DNA of 64,000 bases from Hydractinia symbiolongicarpus (Eukaryota; Cnidaria; Hydrozoa; Anthoathecata; Hydractiniidae): NCBI RefSeq assembly GCF_029227915.1, contig NC_079884.1, forward strand, positions 20,274,001-20,338,000. Reading direction: 5' to 3'. Both the position numbers and the translations under genes were made by a program. The stretch's first letter is position 1. The number at the start of each line of letters is the position of its first letter. Under the pieces are notes generated by a model that did no database searches, was not told the DNA's origin, and worked only from the letters and a program-made list of their open reading frames with translations. This document shows, piece after piece, positions 12,345-23,505 of the stretch.

Positions 12345-13057
12345 TTTTGTGAAGTACTTTCAATAGAATATTATATTTTCCTAAAAAGTATAATAAAAAA
12401 TTTGACAGTTAACCTACAGTAGTTATCACTAAGAAATGCAGAAATTAGGAGCTATCGTTTTTATCCTCCTATACAGCAATATTCATTTGACATTTTTATT
12501 AACAAGTTAATTATGAATACGTGGCCCCTGATGTAACATAATGTCAGACACACTTGCAGTACCATCTTGTCTATATAAGACTAGTCGTTAGCCAGTAAAA
12601 AAATCTGAGGGTTTGAAGTTATTCATATTTTTTATAAGAAGCAATAACAAACACTTCTGTATTTTTTAACCAATATACGGCTTTGATAATGAGCAAGGCA
12701 GTTCAGAGGCGTTAGGTCTGATGATATTTTTATATAATTTGGCTCCCTAGTTGCATCACAACCTGTATATAATAGCCACTGAGATAAGATTGTTATCTGC
12801 TGAAGTATGTTGTTTTTTGTTTGTGGTAATTTTGCGTGGCAGTGGTTTAAAGATACCACTACTAGACACCTTCCAGTCAGTGGTTCACTTATTCATGGTG
12901 AATGGCCTTAAACAATTTGCTATGCGAAACGGCTACGCTAAAGAAGTTATTAGTATTGCAAATGTGGAGAGTCGAGTGGATCAATGCCTTAAGTCAAAGA
13001 AAGCTACTGCCAGGAAGTCAACAATAACTGATTTCTTTAATAGTTAATATGCTTTTA
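12345..13057. other. RNF141 upstream region and possible transposase tail
   Basis: The RNF141 promoter should lie just above 12344, but no clear core motif is seen. The plus-strand frame 12751-13047 ends with a Lys/Arg-rich stretch and STITDFFNS. Similar short acidic or aromatic ends close many pogo/Tigger-type transposases, so this could be a transposase tail. The call is weak. Confidence 0.3.
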
Positions 13058-13847
13058 CTAAAAGTAAGAACCAGCAGTAACCAGCAGTATTTTGAAGTAA
13101 CCACCAGAGAACCACCTGTATTTTGAAGTAACCACCAGAGAACCACCTGTATTTTGAAGTAACCAACGGAGAACCAGCAGTTTTTAAGTGACCACAAGAG
13201 AACAACCAGTTAAATAGATAAAATGAAATAAACGCTACTACCGCTTTAAATGTTTCACATTTAAGCGGTAGTAGTGTTGAATTGAATGAAATAATAAACT
13301 GCACAGTTTGAAGTCATCGAGCGTGAGAGATACCTCTACTGTCATTGTATCCAATGTTGAAGAATCCATATCAAATTTTAGTTTCTTTTTCGCAGCGATT
13401 ACACACTTCCTTCAACGCTTTCTAAAAAATTAATCCGCTTAATCAGATTTTGAGCAAAGGATTTTCATTTTGCAATTTGTGTATTGTAAACGAAATATAA
13501 CGCTATACAGAGGAGGGTCCAAAACGAGACTTTTTTTCTTTTGATAGACAAAATAAAGTTCGAATAAATTAATAAATGCTGTGGAGAAGCATCGAGGCAT
13601 CCAGTGGAAAATATACGTTTTTTCTCACATGATTTCTGTTCAAGTAAAAAAATTATGCTTTCGATATAAACGTTTTTTCCTTGAAACGTGTTACATTTTA
13701 TTTCAAAGAATGAACTTTAAACCTGAAAACACTATTTTCGTTCTGTTCTTCTTGTTTCCATTATTGCCTTTAGAAAAAAACAACTGGTTCTCTAATGGTT
13801 ACTTCATAATACCGGTGGTTCTCTGGTGGTTTTTTTCCTACTTTTAG
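13058..13847. mobile_element. DNA element with tandem-repeat subtermini and internal hairpin
   Basis: The ends are CTAAAAGTAAGAA and its inverted partner TTCCTACTTTTAG, each flanked by TA (13056-13057 and 13848-13849). Inside the left end, copies of a unit of about 31 bp (ACCACCAGAGAACCACCTGT and onward) run from 13062 to 13210. The same unit recurs inverted at 13785-13835. A near-perfect hairpin occupies 13235-13274 (17-bp stem, one bulge, 5-nt loop). No transposase is seen, so it is non-autonomous. Confidence 0.65.
13235..13274. repeat. Perfect-stem hairpin
   Basis: CTACTACCGCTTTAAATG is followed after TTTCA by CATTTAAGCGGTAGTAG. The arms pair over 17 bp with one bulged T. It lies inside the 13058-13847 element. 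Confidence 0.85.
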
Positions 13848-14349
13848 TATCTACATAGTTAATGAGTATGGAGTATGCAGTATTGTAATGTTAAGTTTTT
13901 TTGATTTTATTTATTTGTTTAATTGATTATATAATATTTCAGTACAGGATAGATATTATAGGAAATAAACGATTTTGTTATCATTATGTGTCCTGTGAAT
14001 ACCGTAAATCTCCAAATAAACGCCCTCCATCTTTTAAACGCCTTCCTCTAATAAACGCCCCCCTTAAAATCCGAAATATTTTATAAAGGCCCCCCTCTTT
14101 TAAACGCCCCCCTCGAGATGGGCGTTTTTTAGAAGCACTTTTAATAAACCCCTTAATAAATCCCTACTGGCAAACTGGTCAACCCCTATTATGTAATAGC
14201 TTATAGATGATACAAGAGAAGGAAGAGACACCAATTAATGATAAGAATTTTTTTTTTAAGAAATTACAGGAAACTTCCGGTATAAAGACTTTTTTTGGTG
14301 AATAAGTTCCAAGGTTTTGTAAGTGTCATTTCGTTGATGTAGCTGCTTG

Positions 14350-14730
14350 TCAACACACATGAAATCCGTTTGGATTTGGTGAAACAATCAAATTTACCAG
14401 GAACGACCAAACCAATGTTGGCTTACGTTTACTCAACACTGTCACATTTATAAAGTTGTTTGGGTCAGCATTCAAAAAATGATGAAGGAGAATTGATAAT
14501 TCTATTGGGGCATGCCCAACCAGTTCTGTTTCCCTATCCTTTTCTTTAAAAATTCCAATTGCAAACTTATCATTTTCCAAGTCTTCATCTCTACTGTCCG
14601 GTTTAGCAATCAGTTTTTCATTTAAAACGGGAGTCCAGTTGGCTTTGTAAACATGATGCCCACGTATTAAACTTCTGTATTTTACCCTGTGAAGAAGCTG
14701 ATATTTACCAAAAGACTCTACTCTAGCCAT
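14350..14730 (-). CDS. Passenger ORF in Tigger element, HIRAN-like protein
   Basis: The frame is open from 14844, but the Met at 14730 (MARVESFGKY) is the more likely start because the conserved-looking part follows it. Visible motifs are RGHHVYKANWTPVL, a Asp/Glu-rich stretch, FAIGIFKE and VGHAPIELS. This pattern (GHHVYK, then AV-x-VxK, then VGHxP) recalls HIRAN-like domains seen in many predicted proteins of invertebrates and fish. That assignment rests on memory of the pattern. The ORF is divergent from the transposase ORF, with 135 bp between start codons, inside the same inverted repeats. It is not a known part of pogo transposition machinery, hence 'passenger'. About 126 residues. Confidence 0.6.
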   Translation of the reverse strand: MARVESFGKYQLLHRVKYRSLIRGHHVYKANWTPVLNEKLIAKPDSRDEDLENDKFAIGIFKEKDRETELVGHAPIELSILLHHFLNADPNNFINVTVLSKRKPTLVWSFLVNLIVSPNPNGFHVC

Positions 14731-14865
14731 GTTAAAATCAAAGTCTTCACGTTTACTGGTAAATAAAAAGTTCAATGATTTATTTTCAAAACATTCGAAT
14801 CTAAAACATGTTCGAATGTTGTAAACATTAAACCCATTAAACATTCGAAACTTTCTTTCTCAAAG

Positions 14866-15480
14866 ATGGCTTCACAAGAAACATCCCACAAGGGACAGAA
14901 ACGTAATACATATTCTATGGAATTTAAAAAACAAGTTATAACGTTTGCAGAAATAAATTCAAACAGAAGTGCTGCATTGAAAAAAATGAAAGTCGAAAGT
15001 GCTCTAATTCCAGGTGGGTGTACAATGTACATTCAGGCCCCAGATGTGTACTGGAATAAACCGTTTAAAGGGTTTATTTCTGATATGTACGATGAATGGT
15101 TGGTTAATGGTGTCCACCAATATACGGTAGGAGGAAACATGAAACAAGCCCCCCGACGCACAGTTGTAGAATGGATTTTACGTGCTTGGGAAATGATAAA
15201 TAAAGATCTCATCATTGATTCATTTAAAGGTTGTGCCATAAATCAAAAAAACGACGGGAGTGAAGAAAACAAGATTCATTGCTTCAAAAGTACCCAACCC
15301 TGTTCTGCCGGTGCATCAGTTCTGGAAGACCAAACTAAGGTGGTAAATAATACCGATGCTAATGAAATTAACCCATTCGAACCTACCGATTCTGACATCG
15401 AGGATGCGAATGATCCTGGTAATCTTCTAGATGAAGATGAAGAAGAAGATGATTTTTTAACTATGTGTAAAAAAATATAA
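14866..15480 (+). CDS. Internally deleted Tigger-like transposase
   Basis: The N-terminus (RNTYSMEFKKQVITFAE) looks like the first helix-turn-helix of CENP-B/pogo transposases. It jumps within about 45 residues to the C-terminal DDE_1 region: GGCTMYIQAPDVYWNKPFK, then WILRAWEMI and a Cys/Ser-rich stretch. It ends in an acidic tail with DEDEEEDDF. Most of the catalytic core, including the first Asp residues, is absent, so the protein should not transpose the element alone. The open frame nevertheless has no stop over 204 codons. The deletion could be native to this family or could mark a non-autonomous derivative. Confidence 0.75.
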   Translation: MASQETSHKGQKRNTYSMEFKKQVITFAEINSNRSAALKKMKVESALIPGGCTMYIQAPDVYWNKPFKGFISDMYDEWLVNGVHQYTVGGNMKQAPRRTVVEWILRAWEMINKDLIIDSFKGCAINQKNDGSEENKIHCFKSTQPCSAGASVLEDQTKVVNNTDANEINPFEPTDSDIEDANDPGNLLDEDEEEDDFLTMCKKI

Positions 15481-15592
15481 CTGAAATTAAATGAAGGCCT
15501 CCCTCTTTTAAACGCCTTCCTGTAATAAACGCCCCCTCAAAACTCAGAAAATTAAATAAACGCCCCGGGCGTTTATTTGGAGATTTACGGTA

Positions 15593-16879
15593 AACAAACA
15601 AAAGCATGTAGGTATATATAAAAATTGATGCGTAGAGTGAACACGAGTTGAGGAAAAGAATAACAAACACTGAAAAGAAAATAAGAAAATATGAAGCTAT
15701 TCTGTAGGGTATAGTGTCCACATCAAGGTAAAGTTGCCAATCAGAATGATTATCCTTAAACACATGTTAAAATTGTTACTGGAAAAAATAAGTTTTTAAT
15801 AATATATATAATATAATCAGAACTATAAACCATTTTACGGATATCCAGAGGTAAACCATTAAATAATCTGGCTCCCATAAACCAGAAAAAGCCACTTGCA
15901 TAATTTCAAGTTAATTTTTGGTATTAATATTGTATGTCCGTTGTTTCTTGTTGAATATTCATAACTTTTCATTTAGAAATAACTTTTAAAATCATGAAAA
16001 CATTCTTAACCAAACACCTCCTAACAAAATCACATGCATGTTTTTTTATTAACTTGAATTGATGATGGCACATGAACTTTCAGGTGACATCCTTCAGTGA
16101 CCACTGCAAGAGCTCTACAATTAAAAATGGAATCCTCAGGACTATTTTTTAGTAGATTTGACTGTAACTTTAATGTCTTTAACCATAAGTTGGATTTGTA
16201 TGCCGTAGGAAAAAAAGAAAACATTATTCGATCCTAGTTTTTGACTGTACCACGTTTTGTCAAAAATTTTGTTGGTTTACGCCTTTTTTAAAAATTTTGC
16301 GATTAATTTCAGCTAAATTAAATAAAATCCTATAAAATCCAATTAATCCTATAAAATCCAATTAATTGACAACATAGTAACCAATATGGTCATTACATGG
16401 CGTGACTGAATCAAAGGTGCCTCATCCCACTCCCTCATTGAGAGTAAATACACTGTACTAATAGAGTCCGAATAGTGCATACCATTCTATCAGTTATTTT
16501 AAATTCTCCTCTGTAATGAGTTTTTACAATAATAAACATAAATGATTGCGTTCTGATTGGTTTTTAAATTGTAGCAAAATTTTCAACACTATAAAGTAGG
16601 AACTCTGTCTATTTTTCGAGGAGGTGTATTTTTAAAAGTAAAATCAAACAAAATGAAATTATGCATAAAATACGCCTTTACTGTACAGAAATTTTGTAAT
16701 GGCTTGTTTATTTTAGTCCGTTTCTGGGGAGATCCCTTAAGAAGTAAGGGAAAGGGCCTTAGAAACTTTAAAGATGAAATCCTATTAGCAGAACCCGATT
16801 AACCACAACATTATTAGCATGAGGTCTTTTGGGTTTCCATCTAAAAACTGTGTTTTTGAGTGAAACTTGGTTAAACTTT
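15593..16879. other. Spacer without supported gene
   Basis: AT-rich. A 20-bp duplication near 16318-16375 (TCCTATAAAATCCAATTAA) is visible. The minus-strand frame 16030-16224 contains NCRALAVVTEGCHLKVHV, which looks somewhat protein-like, but it has no recognisable family and no matching neighbours. Confidence 0.4.
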
Positions 16880-18930
16880 CATTATTAAAGACCAGAATTT
16901 ATTTGAAAATTAAAAACTAAAAAAAGTTTCTAAAAAGAATCATTATTCCATTTTGCTCGAAAAGTCTAGAAATGACACTACAACAACTTGGAATATTATT
17001 AAGGAAATTATTGGTAAATCTAAAAATGTCAGCAATGATCTACCTAAATGTTTGTCGCTTGATGGGAAAATGATAAATGACACAGCATCTATAGCAAAAA
17101 GGTTGAACGATTTTTTTGTAAACATTGGTTTAAGCCTCTTGCAAAAAATCCCATCAAGTAGCAAGCAGTTTGTCTTATATTTAAAAAGGTATGACAGTAG
17201 GATGGAAGAATATAATTTAACAATGGCTGAATTGAATACTGCTTTTAACAGCTTGCAAAGCAATAAAAGTGCTGGTATTGATGAAATAAGTGTCAACGTT
17301 GTAAAAAATGTGTTTGATCTGATTAAGCTTCCCCTTTTTTATGTATTTAATCTATCTTTAACACAGGGAATTGTACCCGAAAAATTAAAAATTGCTCGAA
17401 TAACACCAATATTTAAATCAGGAGATCGCACCACTCTTACTAATGATAGACCTATCTCAGTACTACCTTGTTTTTCTAAAATTTTAGAACATATTATGTA
17501 CAATAGAATTTACAAGTATTTTGCTGATAATGATATTTTGTACATAAAGCAATTTGGGTTTCAAAAAGGACATTCTACAGATCACGCGGTAAGCGAACTT
17601 GTAAATAAGATTTCAGAAAGTTTTGATAAAAATATGTTTACACTTAGGGTGTTCATTAATCTTTCAAAAGCATTTGATACCGTGAATCACAAAATTTTAC
17701 AATCAAAGTTGCAGTATTACGGAGTACAGGACTTAAACTTACTTTGGTTTAAAGACTATCTTACAGACAGAAAGCAATGTATTCCTCACGATAATCATAC
17801 GACTGAACTCAAAAATGTGAAATGTGGAGTTCCACAGGGCTTGATACTTGGACTGCTCCTTTTTTTAATATATGTTAATGATTTGCCTTATGCATCAACA
17901 CTTACAAACTTTATTCCTTTTGTAGATGATACTAACTTATTCTACGCTCACAAAGATATAAAAACACTCTTTACTATGGTAAACAAAGAACCAAGTAGTA
18001 TTAATGAATGGTTTAAAGCAAACAAACTGTCCCTAAATGTAAATAAAACAAAATATATGCTATTCTGCAAAAAGTCTAAATCAGACGACTTGCCATTAAA
18101 ACTTCCAGATCTACGTATAAATGAAATTAGCATAAAAAGGGAAAGCTCTTTAAACTTTTTAGGTGTTCTTATTGACAAAAACCTGTCTTGGAAAAGCCAT
18201 ATACAAACAGTAGAGAATAAGATTTCGAAAAATATTGGAATATTAAACAAAGTGAAGCCCTTACTAAATTTTCATTGTCTTAAAAATTTATACTTTTCAT
18301 TTATTCGCAGCTACTTAACATATTGTAACATTGTCTGGGCTAGCACTAATCATTCTAAACTTACAAAAATTTAGAGTAAACAGAAGCACGCATGTCGTAT
18401 AATATTTAGCAAGGACAGATACACCACAGCAGAACCGTTATTGAGAAAAATAAGGGCTTTGAGTATCTATAAATTGAACATACACCAGGTTGTCTTATTT
18501 ATGTATAAAATTAAATATGACATTTCACCCAAGGCCTTCACAAATCAGTTTCTAGAAATAAAACACAGGTATGACACAAGATATTCAATAAACAATTTTA
18601 ACATTCCAAAGACCTTTCTAGTGACCACTCGATACTCAATATCTTCTCGCGGGCCATTATTATGGAACACAATTTTAGATAAAGACAAAAAAAATATTTG
18701 TTTGTTGATGCATTTTAAGAAAACCACACAACATTTCTTGTTATTTAATGATTTAGATTATTCGCGATATTTTTAGTATCACATTTTTGTAATTTTTTAC
18801 AACTCTAGAGGTATTGTAAATATTTTTTTACCTGAATTTTAACCTCCTCTCTTTAACCTATCTCAACTAGATGGGGCTTGATGATAAGACAAAATATGTC
18901 TTCTACTTGCTCCAGTCATTATTTGATTGT
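16880..18930 (+). mobile_element. 5'-truncated non-LTR (LINE) retrotransposon
   Basis: A reverse-transcriptase reading frame runs from about 16900 to 18776 and breaks at a TAG (18372-18374). It includes SAGIDEIS, RPISVLPCFSKILE, FGFQKGHST, SKAFDTVNH, GVPQGLILG, FVDDTNLF and NKTKYMLF. No endonuclease domain lies upstream, so the copy is 5'-truncated. The first catalytic Asp (usual F-x-D-L-S-K-A-F-D) reads Asn (FINLSKAFD), and YADD reads FVDD. The 3' untranslated part with GGGGCTTGATGATAAGACAA recurs near 58611. The element resembles CR1/L2/jockey-type LINEs; the clade is not resolved. Confidence 0.85.
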
Positions 18931-19620
18931 AAACGCGAACAAACATGTACAAAATATATATAGGTGTTTTTTTAGCAAAGAAAGAGAAAGTTGAGTCTCT
19001 GATTAAAGTATAACAAATGTAGCCATCAGTTAATGTCATCTTCAGTGATGGTGTCATCAATTTAGTTACGCAAATGAAAAAAATATCAAGTTTTGTTTGA
19101 TGTAGAAGAAATTTAACATGGTTTAGGTGACTTAGACCAATAATATTGAGATGGACCATTGTAATAATTTTCAATTTCTGATTGCTCAAAATCGTGATGA
19201 AAAATGATGTTTTCTGTGATTTTATTCTCATTAGCAAAATGCAATTATGAGAAAGATAGGGACTGCAAATAAAATATATACATCTTCAGGATTCCTAGCA
19301 GTCATTTTGATTACAAGGAAGTAAAATGATATAAATATTTTGCATGTGGTTTTGTAAAAGAAATATTATTAGTACAAGATCACGAAAAACAGTACAATTT
19401 GTTTAAATAATATTTGGGCAGCTGTGGAGAACTTAATCCAGACGTAAAATCATTAGTGCCTATTGCTTTTGCACAGCAGGCCAGCTTGGTAGCTGTAACC
19501 ATATGATAATATTGTTTAGGGTACAAGAAGTGTTATTAAGTGGCCTCATAGATGATAGATGTGCATATTTTACATGGCTAGCCTCACAAATATAGAGGGA
19601 CATACCTTGTCTATTATTTC
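18931..19620. other. No gene seen
   Basis: AT-rich spacer downstream of the LINE. A 29-nt segment around TTTTTTAGCAAAGAAAGAGA at 18967 recurs at 20224, so part of this region is duplicated. Confidence 0.4.
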
Positions 19621-19624
19621 CAGG

Positions 19625-19888
19625 AGGGGTCATGGCTTAGGTGGAGAGTCCTAGAGTATTTAATGCTCATTTTGAGCTACACAGACCCAATTAGGGCCTG
19701 CACTCTACTAGGCAACTCCCGGCAACATCCAATGGCTCACCATTTCCCCAATTTTCCTCACATGGCTTGGGTTAACCCGGGGCTATGAATGGTAACATTC
19801 ACTCGCCAATGTTGAATTACCGTCAGGAGGAATGGAACCCCGTTCTCCCGCACAGAGTATGAGAGCTATAACCACTAATCTATGGCGC
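19625..19888 (-). mobile_element. tRNA-derived SINE
   Basis: Read on the minus strand from 19888, the head has an A-box-like TAGATTAGTGG (plus 19872-19882) and a B-box-like GGTTCCATTCC (plus 19829-19839). The latter differs by one base from the Pol III B box. They are spaced as in a tRNA, and the start reads GGCGCCATAGATTAG. A tRNA-unrelated body follows to about 19625. It does not fold as a functional tRNA, so SINE is the better call. Confidence 0.7.
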
Positions 19889-21170
19889 CACCAAATAAAG
19901 CCTATATACCTGTAAAGTAAGTTTTTTGCTTAGAATGGCGTCAGCAACAAAACCCATCCTGACAGTACCAATATAAGAGCATATTTTAAAAAAGCTTATC
20001 ACAAGAAAATCAAGAATTACATGCATTTTCACCTTTCTAGGCAGAGGGAAATTACACCACAGTTTTTCATCCACCACCCATGTGTCTGCAGGTCTGAGTA
20101 AAAAAGGTTATTTGTTCAAAAATCGTCATTATTTGTTTAAAAATATACATTTTGTTGACATGATAAACTTGGCTTTAATTTTCTTTGGCCAACACAAAAT
20201 CCTTCCCCTGCCTAAAAAGGCGTTTTTTTAGCAAAGAAAGAGAAAGTTGAGGCTTATTTTATTTTTGTATTTTGTATACTTGTTTTGAGCTACTGGAACC
20301 TTTTTTGCATACTGATTCTGTCAGTGAGTTAACAGAACAATATTGTAAGATAATAATGTGTATAATATGTTCTCTTTCCCTTTACCTTACTCCACAAATT
20401 TAGTTTGGAAATATAATGAATAGTGAATTTTTTCATGCATGCGTTTTTTGAGTATGCCTAGGACAAGAAACTGTCATGTCATTTTCAGATTTTACAAACA
20501 AAGGAAACAGCCACCGTAAAACCCCACTCACCCACAAATGACCAATGTCATTTCTAGTGGACAGTATGCACGTCAGTCATAAAAAGAGACATAAATGATA
20601 TAAAAAGGTAAAAAGGTGAAATCTTGGAACCGTCATGGAGGCATGTTTATTTGTTATGATTCTTTTCTGCGAACTTTTCCTCCGTTACGTCATTTTAATT
20701 GGATTTAGTCGGGTGTATTATTTTTATTGGTCATAACAATTAAATAAAATGTAATTGCATATTTCCAATATTTTATTGGAAGAAACGCATAAGTTCAGTT
20801 AGATATACAAATTAGAAGTCTCTTTATGTCTAAAAACACCAGAAGAAGTGCATAATATGTACATGTCTAAAAAATATTGTACCCCGTGCTTTACTAAATA
20901 AACTGAAACAAGAAGCCCTGGGGGCTCTAAGAATTTCCGCTCGCTACCAAAATATTTGATGAAAACCTGCTAATTCGTTGTGTTATTGTGCTAAACATTT
21001 GAGGAGGTTTGGTGCATGAACCTCTGAAGATAAATTACACAAGTGACATTATATCTTACAACAAACGCAAACAAAACGAAACGTGTCATAATAAACTCAC
21101 ATTTTAAAATAAATTGCTAACAAAAAATACAGCCTAACATTCATGGTAAGTCTTGCGATTGAAACGTTTA
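19889..21170. other. No gene seen
   Basis: AT-rich spacer with scattered short open frames that show no domain or splice support. Confidence 0.4.
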
Positions 21171-21174
21171 TGGT

Positions 21175-21690
21175 CTTAAACGGCATTTAGTTGACAAAAA
21201 ATCAAAATTTTGCTGTGACCATCATTTTCAGCATATTTTTTTTATTAACTGTGCCAATTTTTGTCGAAAATAAAGCAGTTTTAATTTTTGGTTAAATTTT
21301 GGCCTAAAATGACATTTAGGTAACAAAAATCAAACTTTTGTACCATCATCATTTTCAGCATACTTTATTTGTTAACTGTGCCAGATTTAGCCAAAAATAA
21401 AATGGTTTTAATTTTTGGATTAATTTTGGCCTAAAATGGCATTTAGGTGACAAAAATCAAAAATTTCGATGTCACCATTATGTTCACCATACTTTTTTTG
21501 TTAACTTTGCCAATTTTTGTTGAAAATAAAGTAGTTTTAATTTTTGGACCAATTTTGTCCTAAAATGACATTTAAGGTGGCAAAAAATCAAAATTATTAT
21601 GTCACCATTATGTTCAGCATACTTTTTTTGTTAACTGTGCCAAATTTTGTTGAAAACAAATACTAATTTTGTCCTGAAACATCATTTAGA
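21175..21690. repeat. 128-bp tandem repeat, about four copies
   Basis: The segment with CATTTAGGTGACAAAAATCA recurs at 21182, 21310, 21438 and 21567, a period of 128-129 bp. Each unit also holds a CAGCATACTTT and a TTAACTGTGCCA motif. Copies differ by about 10-20 percent by eye. Confidence 0.85.
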
Positions 21691-22924
21691 TGAGTTCCCA
21701 GTAGTTGGGGAGCTTGGGTGCGAAGTTTACATCTGTGACGGAGGAACGTGTTAATCCCAGGGTCGATTTTTTCTCAAAAAATGCTCCAAAAGAAAAAAAA
21801 CGACGGTTTTAAAGAATTTCCTACGCCTTCGGGCGCGGAAATTCAATAATGAGGTTCCCGATTGAAGCCTGGGTTCCGGCTTGGTTGGATTCGAAAAGTG
21901 GCGGGTCAATTTTTATTATTGTTTTTCGATATTTTTTAACAAACCTGTAAATTTTAAAGTTGGTCAGATATTGCTTTTATTTTAATATAGGCTTTGTTAA
22001 ATCTTCTTTTGTTCTTGCTTTGATTTATTGAAGGTGTGTTCAATTCACTTACATGCAGGAACAACTGAATACGAAGATAAGGCGATTTATCTCTCCTCTA
22101 CCCCACCTATCATTATGGGTTTTGTTGCCTGCCACTCTTTCAGTGCAAAGTTGCAACAACTTTGATAGATAAAGCAGTCTATCAAACCTACCTTCAATGA
22201 GCAAAAAGATATTATGTTTAGTTAATTTATATTTAAGAATCCACACTCTAGTCCATGTTTTACCCCATCTGAATGAGCACGGAACAATATCATGTGACAA
22301 CTTGTCTCAAGAATTCATTATGATATTACCTGAGGTTTCTGTGGCCATATCAGGGAAGATAATTGTCCCAGAGGGTGTTGTTTGAAGCAGCACGAAACAC
22401 AAGATCTTAGGAGCTCTTATGTATATGACCAATTACACGAAAACAAATAAAAAAAACCTTAACCACGTCTTGCTTTTAAAATCTGGCAAGAAGCTCTAAG
22501 ATTGAACTGAAATGAGGCCCAAAAATGTTAAATAGTCGTTGTAGTTTGCTTGAAAACTAAGTAAAACAGGTCTATAGAAGGTTAATATTAAGTTTAGTTC
22601 GGATAAAATCTGTTAAAACAGTACCGTAGAAGGTTAATGCTTAGCAGTTTTCCCTTACTGCCTATCTTACAGCTCCTCTGTTTTACGGCACAGTTACATT
22701 TAGGAAATGGCTAATTTCCTTCAGGACATTTGCATAAAAGCTGCATGTGTGCAGCCTAGATATGTATATAGCCAAATTCTAAGCCCACAAATTAGCAGAT
22801 AAAAAAATTGACGTATTTATCTTTTGCAAAGATGATGTTTTTATGTCTTGTTTGTTAGCTGACAATATAAGGTCTTTATTGATGTTAACATGTTAGTTTG
22901 ACATTGATAACGTAATTATTATTA
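21691..22924. other. No gene seen
   Basis: AT-rich spacer without a supportable exon or repeat, apart from a GTAGAAGGTTAAT motif seen twice near 22580 and 22630. Confidence 0.35.
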
Positions 22925-23035
22925 GTGAAGCCATTGAATTAAATTTCGCATATAACTTTGAGGCTAAATAACTTAAAATGCATGGAAATAACTGACGTCA
23001 ACTCCTGTGTAGGTAAGTATGGGCCATCTGGGATG
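22925..23035 (+). repeat. Fragment of the 47066/50970 dispersed repeat
   Basis: GAAGCCATT, ACTTTGAGGCTAAATAACTT, ACTGACGTCAACT and GGGCCATCTGGGA follow in the same order and spacing as at 47080-47190 and 50985-51095. This is a 5' fragment of that family. Confidence 0.6.
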
Positions 23036-23505
23036 AAAGGGACTAATGTTCAGAGTCGTTAAATTTTATCACTTCGTGCTAATCGAAAGAGAATTTTATG
23101 TTCAAAGGTTTTCACAATGAAACTCCCAGTTATCTGAAAATAATTACTGTATTATAGCAAAGCTTTATTATCACTCCCAAAATAGCTTGCAAAAATCATT
23201 AAAGTAATTACAAAAATCTTTTTGTTTTTTTTGTTTTAGGCAAGTTAAATACAGTACCGCTCGAATGTAACTTTATGTACCCCATAGTTATCACCTTTGC
23301 ATGAGCTTTCGGTAGCGTCAGAACTTTCGTTGTTAATTGCTTTGGGTTCCAGAATAATAACACAAATTGATAGAAACAATGTATTTCTGTTGGAATGAGT
23401 AGATACAACACATTCAGTATGCGTAGACTATTTATGAAATTTTTGGGGAATAGGTAGGAATGAAGGTGCCTCCTTCGTGCTCCGTCATATGCACAAATAT
23501 ATAAT

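Larger units (their letters stand above)
14002..15590 (+). mobile_element. Tigger/pogo-like DNA transposon with inverted repeats
   Basis: Terminal inverted repeats CCGTAAATCTCCAAATAAAC face each other at 14002 and 15590 and are flanked by TA (14000-14001 and 15591-15592), as expected for pogo/Tigger. Subterminal AAACGCCCCC-type repeats occur at both ends. Two divergent ORFs fill the interior: a shortened transposase on the plus strand (14866-15480) and a different protein on the minus strand (14350-14730). Confidence 0.85.

Noticed and set aside
19815-19888. Functional tRNA gene
   Set aside because: The boxes are tRNA-like, but the 3' half does not close an acceptor stem and the sequence continues into a SINE body.
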